Assembly (NCBI GenBank): GCA_947629565.1
Contig: CANREG010000030.1
Coordinates: 1 to 32,551 of the forward strand
DNA: 32,551 nt
Reading direction: 5' to 3'
Source: an uncultured Lachnospiraceae bacterium
GTDB lineage: Bacteria; Bacillota; Clostridia; Lachnospirales; Lachnospiraceae
Shown: piece by piece, positions 15,064 to 22,701 of the stretch
Layout: the number at the start of each line of letters is the position of its first letter
How positions within the stretch are numbered: position 1 is the first letter of the stretch
The notes under the pieces: model-generated
Database searches by the model: none
The model's input: only the letters and a program-made list of their open reading frames with translations
What the model was told of the DNA's origin: nothing
Made by a program: the position numbers and the translations under genes

Positions 15064-16511
15064 ACCTCGCCCTCCTTTTCAAAAATACAAGTCAGATCCT
15101 CCGGAGTAAGAGTGACTAACGCTTCCGGGGAGGTAGCGTTTTCCCTTAACAGGCGGTTGGCCTGTGCGGAGATGGCAGTATCCAAAAAGTTTCGCACATC
15201 CCGCGCATTTCCGAAGTATTTGTCGGATTTTTGGACATAAATGTCTAACTGCTGCTTAAGGTAAGCGCTGCCCTCGGGGCTTAACTGATAATCATTTTCT
15301 TTGCAGAACTTTAAAAATACCTTATACAGGTCGTCTGCGTTGTAATCCGGAAAATGCAGGGTTTTCTGGAAACGGGATTTTAATCCCGGATTGGACTTGA
15401 TGAATTTGTCCATTAAATCCGGATATCCGGCAACGATTACGATTAAGTCATCCCGGTTGTCCTCCATAGCCTTTACTAAGGTATCAATCGCCTCCTGTCC
15501 AAAGTCTCCGCCGGGAGTCTCGTTGGCAAGGGAATAGGCCTCGTCTATAAACAGGACGCCGCCCATGGCTTTGTCGATTACTTCCTTTACTTTAATGGCA
15601 GTCTGTCCCATATAGGCTGCCACCATGCCGGAGCGGTCCACCTCCACCATATGCCCTTTGGACAGTATGCCAAGTGCGCAGTAGATTTGGGCGAGGAGAC
15701 GGGCAACGGTTGTCTTGCCGGTTCCCGGATTGCCGGTAAATACAAAATGTCTGGTGACGGAGGGGGCCTTGAGGCCGTTGCTTCGTCGAATTTCTATGAT
15801 TTTTAACAGGTTAATCAGGTTTTTCACATCCGCTTTTACAGAGTCTAAGCCGATTAAATCGTCTAATTCTTTTAACAGGGAATCCAAATCTTCCTTTGTC
15901 TTGTCGCCGCCGGAAATGGTGCCGATAAAGGGAGTTTCGCTTTCTGTTGCGGTCTCTTCTTTTGGCTGCCGCTTAAAGGGAATGCTGTCGGGGCGGTTTG
16001 GCGCCTGACCGCCGCTTTTCACATAAGCCTTGGCTTTGCTTTCCAACATGAACCGATAGCGGGTAAGCTGGTTGACCTCTTCTACTCCCATATGTTTGCA
16101 GCTGGACAGAAAATCTTCTCCCACTGTCTGGAATAGAAGGATATAAAGCTTTTTGATATCGTAATACTTGGATTCATGTACAATATGGTCGTTTTTTCCA
16201 AAGTCTAAAAAATAGCGCATTGAGGAAGGCGGCTGATTTAAGAAATCATCCCGAACTACCTTGCTTTCCGTTGCAAATTTGTGCATGGTCATCTCGTCAA
16301 AGCTGTAACCGAAGGATTTGTTGATGTAACGGATCTCGTCCTTTTCAATGACATGGTCTGCAATTGTGAGAAAGATAAGAAAATCGCGCAGATCCATGCG
16401 CAAAAGTTCTTTTACGCTTTCCGTATCAAGATTTTCTTTCATTATATGCTTATCTATCTTTTCGGCTATGGCAATCGCCGTAGTATATAAGTGTTGGGTC
16501 TCTGAATCCAT
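15060..16511 (-). CDS. CbbX/SpoVK-type AAA+ ATPase
   Basis: About 483 residues. An unassigned helical N-terminal half (about 1-215, with an acidic TerB-like early segment FLIFLTIADHVIEKDE) precedes a single AAA+ module: Walker A GNPGTGKTT, pore-loop region GMVAAYMGQTA, Walker B VLFIDEAY, an arginine finger in GLKSRF, and sensor-2 GNARDVRNF. The module is closest to CbbX/SpoVK, hexameric remodelling ATPases. I chose ATG 16511 because AGGAGG lies five bases before it; the longer frame to 16553 has no such site. It is co-transcribed with and overlaps the LysR gene. The client is unknown; a sporulation role (SpoVK) is possible but not shown. Confidence 0.88.
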   Translation of the reverse strand: MDSETQHLYTTAIAIAEKIDKHIMKENLDTESVKELLRMDLRDFLIFLTIADHVIEKDEIRYINKSFGYSFDEMTMHKFATESKVVRDDFLNQPPSSMRYFLDFGKNDHIVHESKYYDIKKLYILLFQTVGEDFLSSCKHMGVEEVNQLTRYRFMLESKAKAYVKSGGQAPNRPDSIPFKRQPKEETATESETPFIGTISGGDKTKEDLDSLLKELDDLIGLDSVKADVKNLINLLKIIEIRRSNGLKAPSVTRHFVFTGNPGTGKTTVARLLAQIYCALGILSKGHMVEVDRSGMVAAYMGQTAIKVKEVIDKAMGGVLFIDEAYSLANETPGGDFGQEAIDTLVKAMEDNRDDLIVIVAGYPDLMDKFIKSNPGLKSRFQKTLHFPDYNADDLYKVFLKFCKENDYQLSPEGSAYLKQQLDIYVQKSDKYFGNARDVRNFLDTAISAQANRLLRENATSPEALVTLTPEDLTCIFEKEGEV

Positions 16512-16623
16512 ATATGCCTCCTGGAATATGGAAAAGCAGCAGTGGTTTAACAATCTCGCTTTTACCGATATTTATTATATGCATTTATAATAACAAAAAT
16601 GGAAACGGATTACAATATTCACA

Positions 16624-16652
16624 TTGTATTTTTTTGCGGGATAGAGTATACT
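16624..16652 (+). promoter_or_regulatory. Promoter of the AI-2E family permease
   Basis: TTGTAT (16624-16629), 17 bases, TATACT (16647-16652). Transcription would start near 16659, which makes an upstream ATG at 16599 impossible as the start on this transcript and supports the TTG start at 16701. Confidence 0.65.
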
Positions 16653-16700
16653 AATCCCATTATAAAAATTAGAGGATTGCAAAGACAGGAGGATGAAACA

Positions 16701-17852
16701 TTGAATTGGTTACAAGTTAAAAAATGGATTGGCTATGGCCTGATTGTGGCGCTGCTGTGTCTTTTTGTCATACATTTTGAACGCATTATAGGCTGGGGCG
16801 GCATGCTGTTTTCGGTTGCTTATCCTTTGCTGCTTGGATGCGTCATGGCCTATGTGTTAAATATTTTAATGGTTCGTCTGGAACGGATCTATTTTCCCCG
16901 CAGTAAGGCGACGTGGGTTAAGAAATCCAGAAGGGGAGTCTGTATTCTGCTCTCCCTTGCGATTTTGTTTCTGATTGTATTTTTTGTGTTGTATCTGGTG
17001 ATTCCACAGGTGGTGGATTGCTTTGTGATTATTTCCAAGGATGTGCCGGAGGCGCTCCATAAGGCGGTCCAATTTCTCATAGACAAATCCGGTGAGCTTC
17101 CTGCCCTGCAAAAGAGGCTTCAGGACATTAATTTAGACTGGGGGAACATTATCAATAAAGTGTCGAAGGGCGTGATGACGGGGACAAGAGGATTTCTGGC
17201 GTCTGCCACCACCCTTGTGGGCTCCTTTGTGGGCGCTGTGGCCAATGTGGTCATTGCTCTGATTTTCAGTATCTATGTCCTTTCCTGCAAGGAGGAAATC
17301 AGGGATAAGATGAACCGGGTGATGAAAGCCTTTATGAAACATACGGTATATGACAAGACAATTTATGTGTTAGGCGTGGTGGACGAAAGCTTTTCTAACT
17401 TTATTTTAGGGCAGGTTACGGAGGCTGTGATTTTGGGAACCCTTTGCAGCATTGGCATGTCGCTGCTTAGGCTGCCCTACGCCGGTTCCATTGGCGCGCT
17501 GGTGGGGCTTACGGCGCTAATTCCGGTATTTGGCGCCTATATCGGCGCTGTGTTAGGCGCTTTTATGATTGGCACCGTGGATATAAAGCAGATGCTTCTG
17601 TTCCTGATTTTCCTTGTGATTTTACAGCAGTTAGAAGGCAACCTGATTTATCCGAGAGTGGTGGGCTCCTCCATCGGACTTCCGGGAATCTGGGTGTTAG
17701 CGGCAATCATTATCGGCAGCGGTCTTGGCGGCGTGGCGGGAATGCTTCTCGGAGTGCCCGTTGCGGCCTCCTGTTACAAGCTGCTTCGGAACGCCACCCG
17801 AAAGCGGGAGGAGCAAAACGGAATGAAACCGGACAATCCACTGCCTTTGTAG
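16701..17852 (+). CDS. AI-2E family transporter (UPF0118)
   Basis: Polytopic inner-membrane protein of about 384 residues. Family members have about eight membrane segments; here hydrophobic segments run from the N-terminus, then a soluble helical region (about residues 100-150) and a cluster of C-terminal segments with conserved GALVGLTALIPVFGAYIGA and the QQLEGNLIYPRVVGSSIGLPG motif. Despite the family name, only some members have been linked to autoinducer-2; others are ion/proton antiporters, so substrate is open. The best start is TTG at 16701: AGGAGG at 16687-16692 is eight bases before it and a promoter lies just upstream. The gene is divergent from the AAA+/LysR operon. Confidence 0.9.
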   Translation: MNWLQVKKWIGYGLIVALLCLFVIHFERIIGWGGMLFSVAYPLLLGCVMAYVLNILMVRLERIYFPRSKATWVKKSRRGVCILLSLAILFLIVFFVLYLVIPQVVDCFVIISKDVPEALHKAVQFLIDKSGELPALQKRLQDINLDWGNIINKVSKGVMTGTRGFLASATTLVGSFVGAVANVVIALIFSIYVLSCKEEIRDKMNRVMKAFMKHTVYDKTIYVLGVVDESFSNFILGQVTEAVILGTLCSIGMSLLRLPYAGSIGALVGLTALIPVFGAYIGAVLGAFMIGTVDIKQMLLFLIFLVILQQLEGNLIYPRVVGSSIGLPGIWVLAAIIIGSGLGGVAGMLLGVPVAASCYKLLRNATRKREEQNGMKPDNPLPL

Positions 17853-17932
17853 TATTCATTCTGCCTGATGGGATTTTTTTGTGCAGGCTGCTACAAAGTC
17901 CGGTGTAATTTGGTGAAAATTGTAGAAAATCG

Positions 17933-17961
17933 TTGACATAATTGTGATATTTTGATAAAAT
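17933..17961 (+). promoter_or_regulatory. Promoter of the DUF5684-like gene
   Basis: Perfect TTGACA (17933-17938), a 17-base spacer and TAAAAT (17956-17961), with GAGGAGG and the start codon about 40 bases downstream. Confidence 0.75.
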
Positions 17962-17998
17962 CTGCCCTGTTAATATATTTTATGAGGAGGATGAATAT

Positions 17999-18403
17999 AT
18001 GTTATCATCATTTATCGCAGCCTATGATCCAAGCTATGACCAGGCTGCCGTCGCAGCATTAGCTGCAGCTTTTGGCACTTATGGTATCGTGATTCTGATT
18101 GTGTCAATTTTAGTGATTGTTGCGCAGTGGAAAATCTTTACCAAGGCAGGCGAGCATGGCTGGGCAAGTATTATCCCGTTTTATAACAATTATGTATTAT
18201 TCAAGATTGCTATGGGAAATGGATGGTTATTCCTGTTATGCCTTGTTCCGGTAGTGAATTTTGTGATTCTGATTGTCTGCATGTTTAAGCTGGCAAAGGC
18301 GTTCGGCAAGGGCGTCGGTTTTGGGTTTGGACTTTGGCTTTTAACCCCGATTTTCATGATGATTCTTGGCTTCGGTTCCGCAGAGTATGTGGGCGTGGAA
18401 TAA
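17999..18403 (+). CDS. Small four-helix membrane protein, DUF5684-like
   Basis: A 134-residue protein with about four hydrophobic segments. The mid part, KAGEHGWASIIPFYNNYVLFKI followed by GNGWLFLLCLVPVVNFVI and KLAKAFGKG, is the hallmark of DUF5684-type small membrane proteins, which are common in Clostridia and Actinobacteria and of unknown role. It has its own promoter and terminator, so is a single-gene unit. Ribosome binding site GAGGAGG precedes the ATG. The family name is from memory of the motif pattern. Confidence 0.8.
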   Translation: MLSSFIAAYDPSYDQAAVAALAAAFGTYGIVILIVSILVIVAQWKIFTKAGEHGWASIIPFYNNYVLFKIAMGNGWLFLLCLVPVVNFVILIVCMFKLAKAFGKGVGFGFGLWLLTPIFMMILGFGSAEYVGVE

Positions 18404-18419
18404 TATTTCAGACAATAGG

Positions 18420-18447
18420 AAAGCTGTCTCTGCTGAGGCAGCTTTTT
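18420..18447 (+). terminator. Terminator of the DUF5684-like gene
   Basis: AAAGCTGTCTC (18420-18430), loop TGCT, then GAGGCAGCTTT (18435-18445), with a total T-run of six. One G-T wobble in the stem. Confidence 0.85.
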
Positions 18448-18485
18448 TGTGTCATGGGATAAGTGATTAGATGTGGAAAATTGGC

Positions 18486-18514
18486 TTGAAAAAGCGGTTT
18501 TATGATGATACAAT
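18486..18514 (+). promoter_or_regulatory. Promoter of the YebC-family gene
   Basis: TTGAAA (18486-18491), 17-base spacer, TACAAT (18509-18514). The start codon is about 40 bases downstream after AAGGAG. Confidence 0.68.
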
Positions 18515-18555
18515 AGAGTGCGTATGTCAGAATATTATGATAAGGAGTTGAGATT

Positions 18556-19284
18556 ATGTCAGGACATTCCAAATTTGCAAACATTAAGCATAAAAAGGAA
18601 AAGAACGATGCGGCAAAGGGAAAGATTTTTACCATTATCGGAAGGGAGATTGCAGTGGCCGTTAAGGAAGGCGGACCGGACCCGAACAATAATTCCAAAC
18701 TGCGGGACGTCATTGCCAAGGCAAAGGCCAACAATATGCCCAATGATACGATTGAGCGGGGAATCAAGAAGGCGGCGGGAGACGCCAATTCCGTTAATTA
18801 TGTCTCCATTACGTATGAAGGCTATGGTCCCAATGGAACCGCCATTATTGTAGATGCGCTTACGGATAACAAGAACCGGACGGCTTCTAATGTGCGGAAC
18901 GCCTTCACCAAGGGAGGCGGCAATGTGGGAACTACAGGCTGCGTATCTTTTATGTTTGACCAAAAGGGGCAGATTATCATCGCCAGAGAAGACTGTGATA
19001 TGGAGGCCGACGATTTGATGATGATCGCCTTAGACGCAGGGGCAGAGGATTTTGCCGAGGAGGAGGACAGCTTTGAAATTCTCACTGCGCCGGAGGATTT
19101 TTCTGCAGTAAGAGAGGCTTTAGAGAAAGAAAATATTGTCATGGCGTCTGCCGAGGTGACAATGGTGCCCCAGAATTATGTGGAGCTGACCAGCGAAGAA
19201 GACATTAAAAAGATGAACCGGATATTGGATATGTTAGACGAGGATGATGACGTCCAGGCGGTGTACCATAACTGGGATGAGTAG
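18556..19284 (+). CDS. yebC: YebC/PmpR/TACO1 family regulator
   Basis: A 242-residue cytoplasmic protein. The N-terminus [19 protein letters not shown] is the family signature (usually with Trp in place of Phe7), followed by [41 protein letters not shown] and [18 protein letters not shown]. Members have been described as transcription regulators and, more recently, as factors that relieve ribosome stalling at polyproline; which role applies here is open. In many genomes yebC is near ruvC; that is not so here. AAGGAG precedes the start and a terminator follows. Confidence 0.96.
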   Translation: MSGHSKFANIKHKKEKNDAAKGKIFTIIGREIAVAVKEGGPDPNNNSKLRDVIAKAKANNMPNDTIERGIKKAAGDANSVNYVSITYEGYGPNGTAIIVDALTDNKNRTASNVRNAFTKGGGNVGTTGCVSFMFDQKGQIIIAREDCDMEADDLMMIALDAGAEDFAEEEDSFEILTAPEDFSAVREALEKENIVMASAEVTMVPQNYVELTSEEDIKKMNRILDMLDEDDDVQAVYHNWDE

Positions 19285-19305
19285 AAGCGGCATAGGCATT
19301 GCCTT

Positions 19306-19343
19306 TAAGACCGTGTCAGTTTTACGACTGGTGCGGTCTTTTT
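19306..19343 (+). terminator. Terminator of the YebC-family gene
   Basis: AAGACCG (19307-19313) pairs with CGGTCTT (19334-19340); an inner CAG/CTG pair extends it, and a five-T run ends it. The sequence is strikingly like the terminator at 21997-22036. It lies between yebC and the convergent XRE gene. Confidence 0.82.
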
Positions 19344-19358
19344 GCTGCATAATTTTAT

Positions 19359-19583
19359 TTATTCTTTAGGGTATGGCGTTTGAAGATTGCTTGCTCCTGT
19401 GATGTAATCCATAGATACATCATAATGCTGTGCCAATATCATAATATTATCAATGGGAATACGGGTTTTACCGCTTTCATAATCGGCGTAGGTGCGTTGG
19501 CCGATATACAATAAATCTGCAACTTTCTGCTGTGTAAGGTCGTGGTCCTCTCTGAGGGCTCGGATTCTTTCATTATAGCGCAT
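19359..19583 (-). CDS. Small XRE-family transcriptional regulator
   Basis: A 74-residue protein that is essentially one Cro/C1-type helix-turn-helix: RIRALREDHDLTQQKVADLL, then the recognition helix region GQRTYADYESGKTRIP, and the DNIMILAQHYDVSMDYI end typical of the family. No effector domain is present, so it should act as a simple dimeric repressor. AGGAG lies about seven bases before the ATG. The 300 bases upstream hold three copies of one palindrome embedded in or beside two plus-strand promoters, so it probably controls the divergent Big2 protein gene, and perhaps itself. No clear minus-strand -35/-10 pair was found for its own expression. Confidence 0.92.
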   Translation of the reverse strand: MRYNERIRALREDHDLTQQKVADLLYIGQRTYADYESGKTRIPIDNIMILAQHYDVSMDYITGASNLQTPYPKE

Positions 19584-19630
19584 AGTATTTCTCCTGACTT
19601 TATTTTTTTGCTTTCAGTATATGGAAATTA

Positions 19631-19674
19631 AAAAAAACTATTGACTTTTAGAGTTATAAACGCTAAAATGATAT
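19631..19674 (+). promoter_or_regulatory. Promoter-operator copy 1
   Basis: TTGACT (19641-19646), 17 bases, TAAAAT (19664-19669) on the plus strand. The palindrome TAGAGTTATAAACGCTA (19649-19665) fills the spacer. This 44-base segment is a direct repeat of 19786-19829 (38 of 44 identical by eye), offset by exactly 155 bases. Transcription would start near 19676 and run toward the Big2 gene. Confidence 0.65.
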
Positions 19675-19706
19675 TTGCGTCTATACTTATTCAAATTTTT
19701 AAGCGG

Positions 19707-19749
19707 AACCGTCACGTCTCAAATTTATTTTGTGGAAGTGGCGGTTTTG
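19707..19749 (+). terminator. Possible weak terminator between the two promoters
   Basis: AACCGTCAC (19707-19715) pairs with GTGGCGGTT (19738-19746) with one wobble pair; a short T-run (four T) follows. If it works, promoter copy 1 would make an RNA of only about 75 bases. No open frame of note lies in 19676-19750. Confidence 0.4.
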
Positions 19750-19785
19750 CTATACATAACGATAAAAATGAAAAAAATTTTATAT

Positions 19786-19853
19786 AAAAAAACTATTGCT
19801 TTTTAGAGTTATAAACACTATAATAGTATTCGTGACTAGAGTTATAAACTCTA
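19786..19853 (+). promoter_or_regulatory. Promoter-operator copy 2 plus third operator
   Basis: TTGCTT (19796-19801), 17 bases, perfect TATAAT (19819-19824). The palindrome TAGAGTTATAAACACTA (19804-19820) occupies the spacer, and a third, most symmetric copy, TAGAGTTATAAACTCTA (19837-19853), starts just after the predicted transcription start. A bound repressor would block both polymerase binding and escape. The Big2 gene starts 30 bases downstream. Confidence 0.75.
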
Positions 19854-19882
19854 TAAAGCAATTATTTAAAGGAGGATGAGTT

Positions 19883-21940
19883 ATGAAAAGAAAACACATG
19901 ACAAAGCGTTTTCTCAGTATGCTGCTTGTGTGGGTAATGGTTATGAGCCTTGTGCCTTCTGTACCTGCAGATGCAGCCAAAAAGGCTAAGGTAAGCAAGG
20001 TTACCGTGGCCAGCAGTTTATCTGGGAGCAAGAAGACAGTAGTGATTGCAAAGGGAAAGAAAGTAAAGCTTTCCACTGTGGTTAGCGTTAAGCCGAATAA
20101 GAAGGCCAATAAGGGCGTGACTTATAAGAGTGCAAACACAAAGATTGCCACAGTTGATTCAAAAGGTAAAGTAAAGGGCGTCAGTGTCGGAAGCACCAAG
20201 ATTACCGTAACATCGAAGAAGGACACAAAGAAAAAAGCAACAATCACTGCTAAGGTAGTAAGTAAAGCAGTTAAAAAGGTTACTTTGAACAGCAAGTCCG
20301 GCGACATGTTTACAGGAGACACCTTAACTTTGAAGGCTAAGGTAAAGGCTAAAAAGGGAGCAGTCAAGACCGTTGGCTGGAAATCTTCTAATACAAAGGT
20401 TGCAACGGTTGACAGCAAGGGTAAGGTTACGGCAGTCGGCGCCGGTAGCGCCACCATTACCGCTCAGGCTATTGACGGTTCCGGCAAGAAGGCAAAATAT
20501 CAACTGACCGTGCAGGATCCGGTATACATGACAGGTATATCAGTGTTAAATGCGCAGTCTGTAACCTTTTCCCTGAATACGGCATGTCCTTTAGACATTA
20601 GCGCAGTTTCTGTTATGAAAAAGAAATATACCCAGGGCCAGTATCAGGGTCAGTTAAAGATTAATAATATGACTACGGCAGATAATGTGAATTATACGAT
20701 TGTATTAGACAATGACAGCCGTCTGGAACTGAATGAATATGTGCAGGTATCCATTCCATCGTTAAACGGCGCAGTGAAGTCTATGGAATCTGTGTATTCA
20801 GAGCCGGCTCTTGCCTATACGGATGATGAAGTTATTACCATGGAGGTCGGAAAGAAAGTAAAGAAAACTCTTTCATTTGAGGCAGAAGGTTCAGATGGAT
20901 ATGCTTCCTATACGATCAACGCCTTACCGGCGGGTCTGACAGCAGAGTCCGTTAACAATAAGCTTGTGATTAAAGGCGTTCCGACTACTCCGGGATTGAC
21001 GGAAGCAGTTATGACAGCTACGGACGAACTGGGCAATACCTTGACAAAGAATATTAAGTTTGTTGTGGGTTCTGAGACGGTGCTTGTGGCAGCTGCAGAA
21101 CCTCAGTACGACGTTCGGGTAGGTGAAATGGCAACGAATACGTTCTCTGTTGGCACAGAAGGAGGAAGTGGAGTTTATAGCTGGACTGTAATTAGTGATC
21201 CAGCTGGAATTTATACCGGTACCGTTAATGTGCCGCAGTATTCCTCAAGTATTTCCTATAAGGTTGCACTTCCTGGTCAGTATTCCATGATTGTGCGGGT
21301 AGTAGACTATAAAAATCCAACTTTGTATTGCGATGTGCCAGTATCCATAAATATAGCGCAGGGAATTACAGTCGGCGGCTGTATTAAGGATGCGCAGGGT
21401 ATGCCTATGTCAGATAGTATAACTATTGAACTGACAAATAAAAATTATGCAGACCGGTATTGTTCTGGTGATTACACTTGGACAAATTCCGAGGGTGTGT
21501 ATAGTGCAATTGTGACTCCGGGAACTTATGATGTGGAAGTTACATATACAAGAGGAAATACTGACGTTGAGACTAAATATCTTTATAATCAGAGTCTTGC
21601 TACAAGCAGTACGGGCTTTGATATTCAGTTGGCTCTTTACAGGGTTGTGATTACAGGAATTCCATCTCCTACTTCTTATTATGATTATCATGCGTTTGAT
21701 ATAAATAATGATGATGCTGATTACGTCTATCCATCAAGTGGGACCCTGACATTTTTTGCAAAGCCGGGAACTTACCAGATTGCAAGTGGCTACGAGTATG
21801 ATGGTCCTTCTGAGTATGCAGAAGGGTTTAATAATTACTATAAATACACTGCTTCTGTTACAGTGGGCAATACCAGTGTCCAGCAGGCGGCAACAAAAAC
21901 TTTGGTAAAGAAGGAACGATATAGTTCATATGATGATTAA
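19883..21940 (+). CDS. Secreted Big2-domain surface protein
   Basis: A 685-residue exported protein. Signal peptide at about 1-32; two Big2 (bacterial Ig-like group 2) domains at about 36-127 and 132-211, each with the IATVDSKGKVKGVSVGSTKIT-type strand motif; a third beta domain about 217-305; two Ig-like (putative He_PIG-type, PAGLTAESVNNKLVIKGVP) modules about 320-490; a carboxypeptidase-regulatory-like fold from about 493 (ITVGGCIKDAQGMPMSDS) to 590; and a Tyr/Asp-rich end. The first 200 residues are very Lys-rich. No LPXTG, S-layer or membrane anchor is visible, so attachment may be by charge. AGGAGG precedes the ATG. Two XRE-type operators overlap its promoter, so expression is probably switched. 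Confidence 0.87.
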   Translation: MKRKHMTKRFLSMLLVWVMVMSLVPSVPADAAKKAKVSKVTVASSLSGSKKTVVIAKGKKVKLSTVVSVKPNKKANKGVTYKSANTKIATVDSKGKVKGVSVGSTKITVTSKKDTKKKATITAKVVSKAVKKVTLNSKSGDMFTGDTLTLKAKVKAKKGAVKTVGWKSSNTKVATVDSKGKVTAVGAGSATITAQAIDGSGKKAKYQLTVQDPVYMTGISVLNAQSVTFSLNTACPLDISAVSVMKKKYTQGQYQGQLKINNMTTADNVNYTIVLDNDSRLELNEYVQVSIPSLNGAVKSMESVYSEPALAYTDDEVITMEVGKKVKKTLSFEAEGSDGYASYTINALPAGLTAESVNNKLVIKGVPTTPGLTEAVMTATDELGNTLTKNIKFVVGSETVLVAAAEPQYDVRVGEMATNTFSVGTEGGSGVYSWTVISDPAGIYTGTVNVPQYSSSISYKVALPGQYSMIVRVVDYKNPTLYCDVPVSINIAQGITVGGCIKDAQGMPMSDSITIELTNKNYADRYCSGDYTWTNSEGVYSAIVTPGTYDVEVTYTRGNTDVETKYLYNQSLATSSTGFDIQLALYRVVITGIPSPTSYYDYHAFDINNDDADYVYPSSGTLTFFAKPGTYQIASGYEYDGPSEYAEGFNNYYKYTASVTVGNTSVQQAATKTLVKKERYSSYDD

Positions 21941-21996
21941 TGGCTATCATTTAGTTGAAAGCTACACGAACATGAAATAAAAAGGATACATTTAAC

Positions 21997-22036
21997 AAAA
22001 GACCGTATCAGATTTTATATCTGGTGCGGTCTTTTA
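21997..22036. terminator. Bidirectional terminator between Big2 gene and cotJC
   Basis: AAAAGACCG (21997-22005) pairs with CGGTCTTTT (22027-22035), with an inner ATCAGAT/ATCTGGT extension. T-runs lie on both strands, so it can serve the Big2 gene and the convergent cotJC. It is very similar in sequence to the terminator at 19306-19343 on the other side of the locus. Confidence 0.85.
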
Positions 22037-22083
22037 CATTGGAACAAGCTTAAAGCCTGTAGTTTGGCGTTAGCGCAGATGCT

Positions 22084-22701
22084 TTATAGTTCCTGTTTAT
22101 ACATCGTCTTGTCAAATTCCGGGTTGAAGTAATAGAAATTTTTGGAGTCCATTTTCTCCTTTGTCATCTCCAAGGCTTCACCGAAACGCTGAAAGTGCAC
22201 GATCTCCCTTGCCCGTAAGAACTTGAGGGGCGCCCGTACATCAGGGTCGTCAATTACCCGCAGCAGGTTGTCGTAGACGGTTCTGGCTTTTTGTTCTGCG
22301 GCCAGATCTTCATATAAATCCGCCATGGCGTCTCCCTTTGACTGAAATTCTAAGGAAGTAAAAGGCACGCTGGCTGCCGCCTGAGGCCACAGACCAGTGG
22401 TGTGGTCAATATAGTAGGCGTCAAAACCGGCAGTTTTGACTTCCTCCGGCGTCAGATTTTTGGTGAGCTGATAGACCATGGCGCAGATAATCTCCATATG
22501 ATTGATTTCCTCTGTGCCAATATCCGTAAGCAGGCCGCCCACTTTTTTCACCGGCATGGAATACCGCTGCGCCAGATAGCGCATGGAGGCGGAAAGCTCT
22601 CCGTCAGGCCCGCCGTACTGGCTGATAATCAGCTGGGCTGTCTTTGGACAGGTTTTTTTAATTTTTACAGGAAATTGTAATCTTTTTTCATAACTCCACA
22701 T
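22084..22701 (-). CDS. cotJC: Spore coat protein CotJC (manganese catalase family)
   Basis: A 205-residue ferritin-like, manganese-catalase-type protein found in the inner spore coat. Family features are MWSYEKRLQFPV at the start, the metal-binding GTEEINHMEIICAMVYQL helix, a second helix DLYEDLAAEQKARTVYDNLL and the REIVHFQRFGEAL helix, each supplying Glu/His ligands. The start codon overlaps the stop of the upstream cotJA-cotJB fusion (TAATG) and AAGGAGG sits before it, so translation is coupled. Expected to be made in the mother cell during sporulation; catalase activity is likely but not shown. Confidence 0.94.
   Translation of the reverse strand: MWSYEKRLQFPVKIKKTCPKTAQLIISQYGGPDGELSASMRYLAQRYSMPVKKVGGLLTDIGTEEINHMEIICAMVYQLTKNLTPEEVKTAGFDAYYIDHTTGLWPQAAASVPFTSLEFQSKGDAMADLYEDLAAEQKARTVYDNLLRVIDDPDVRAPLKFLRAREIVHFQRFGEALEMTKEKMDSKNFYYFNPEFDKTMYKQEL

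Noticed and set aside
17860-17890. Terminator right after the AI-2E permease gene
   Set aside because: There is a seven-T run, but only a five-base GCCTG/CAGGC pairing that spans the T-run itself; no proper stem precedes it.
18518-18853. 111-residue plus-strand frame overlapping yebC
   Set aside because: It is a shadow of the well-conserved yebC frame; its start overlaps the yebC leader.
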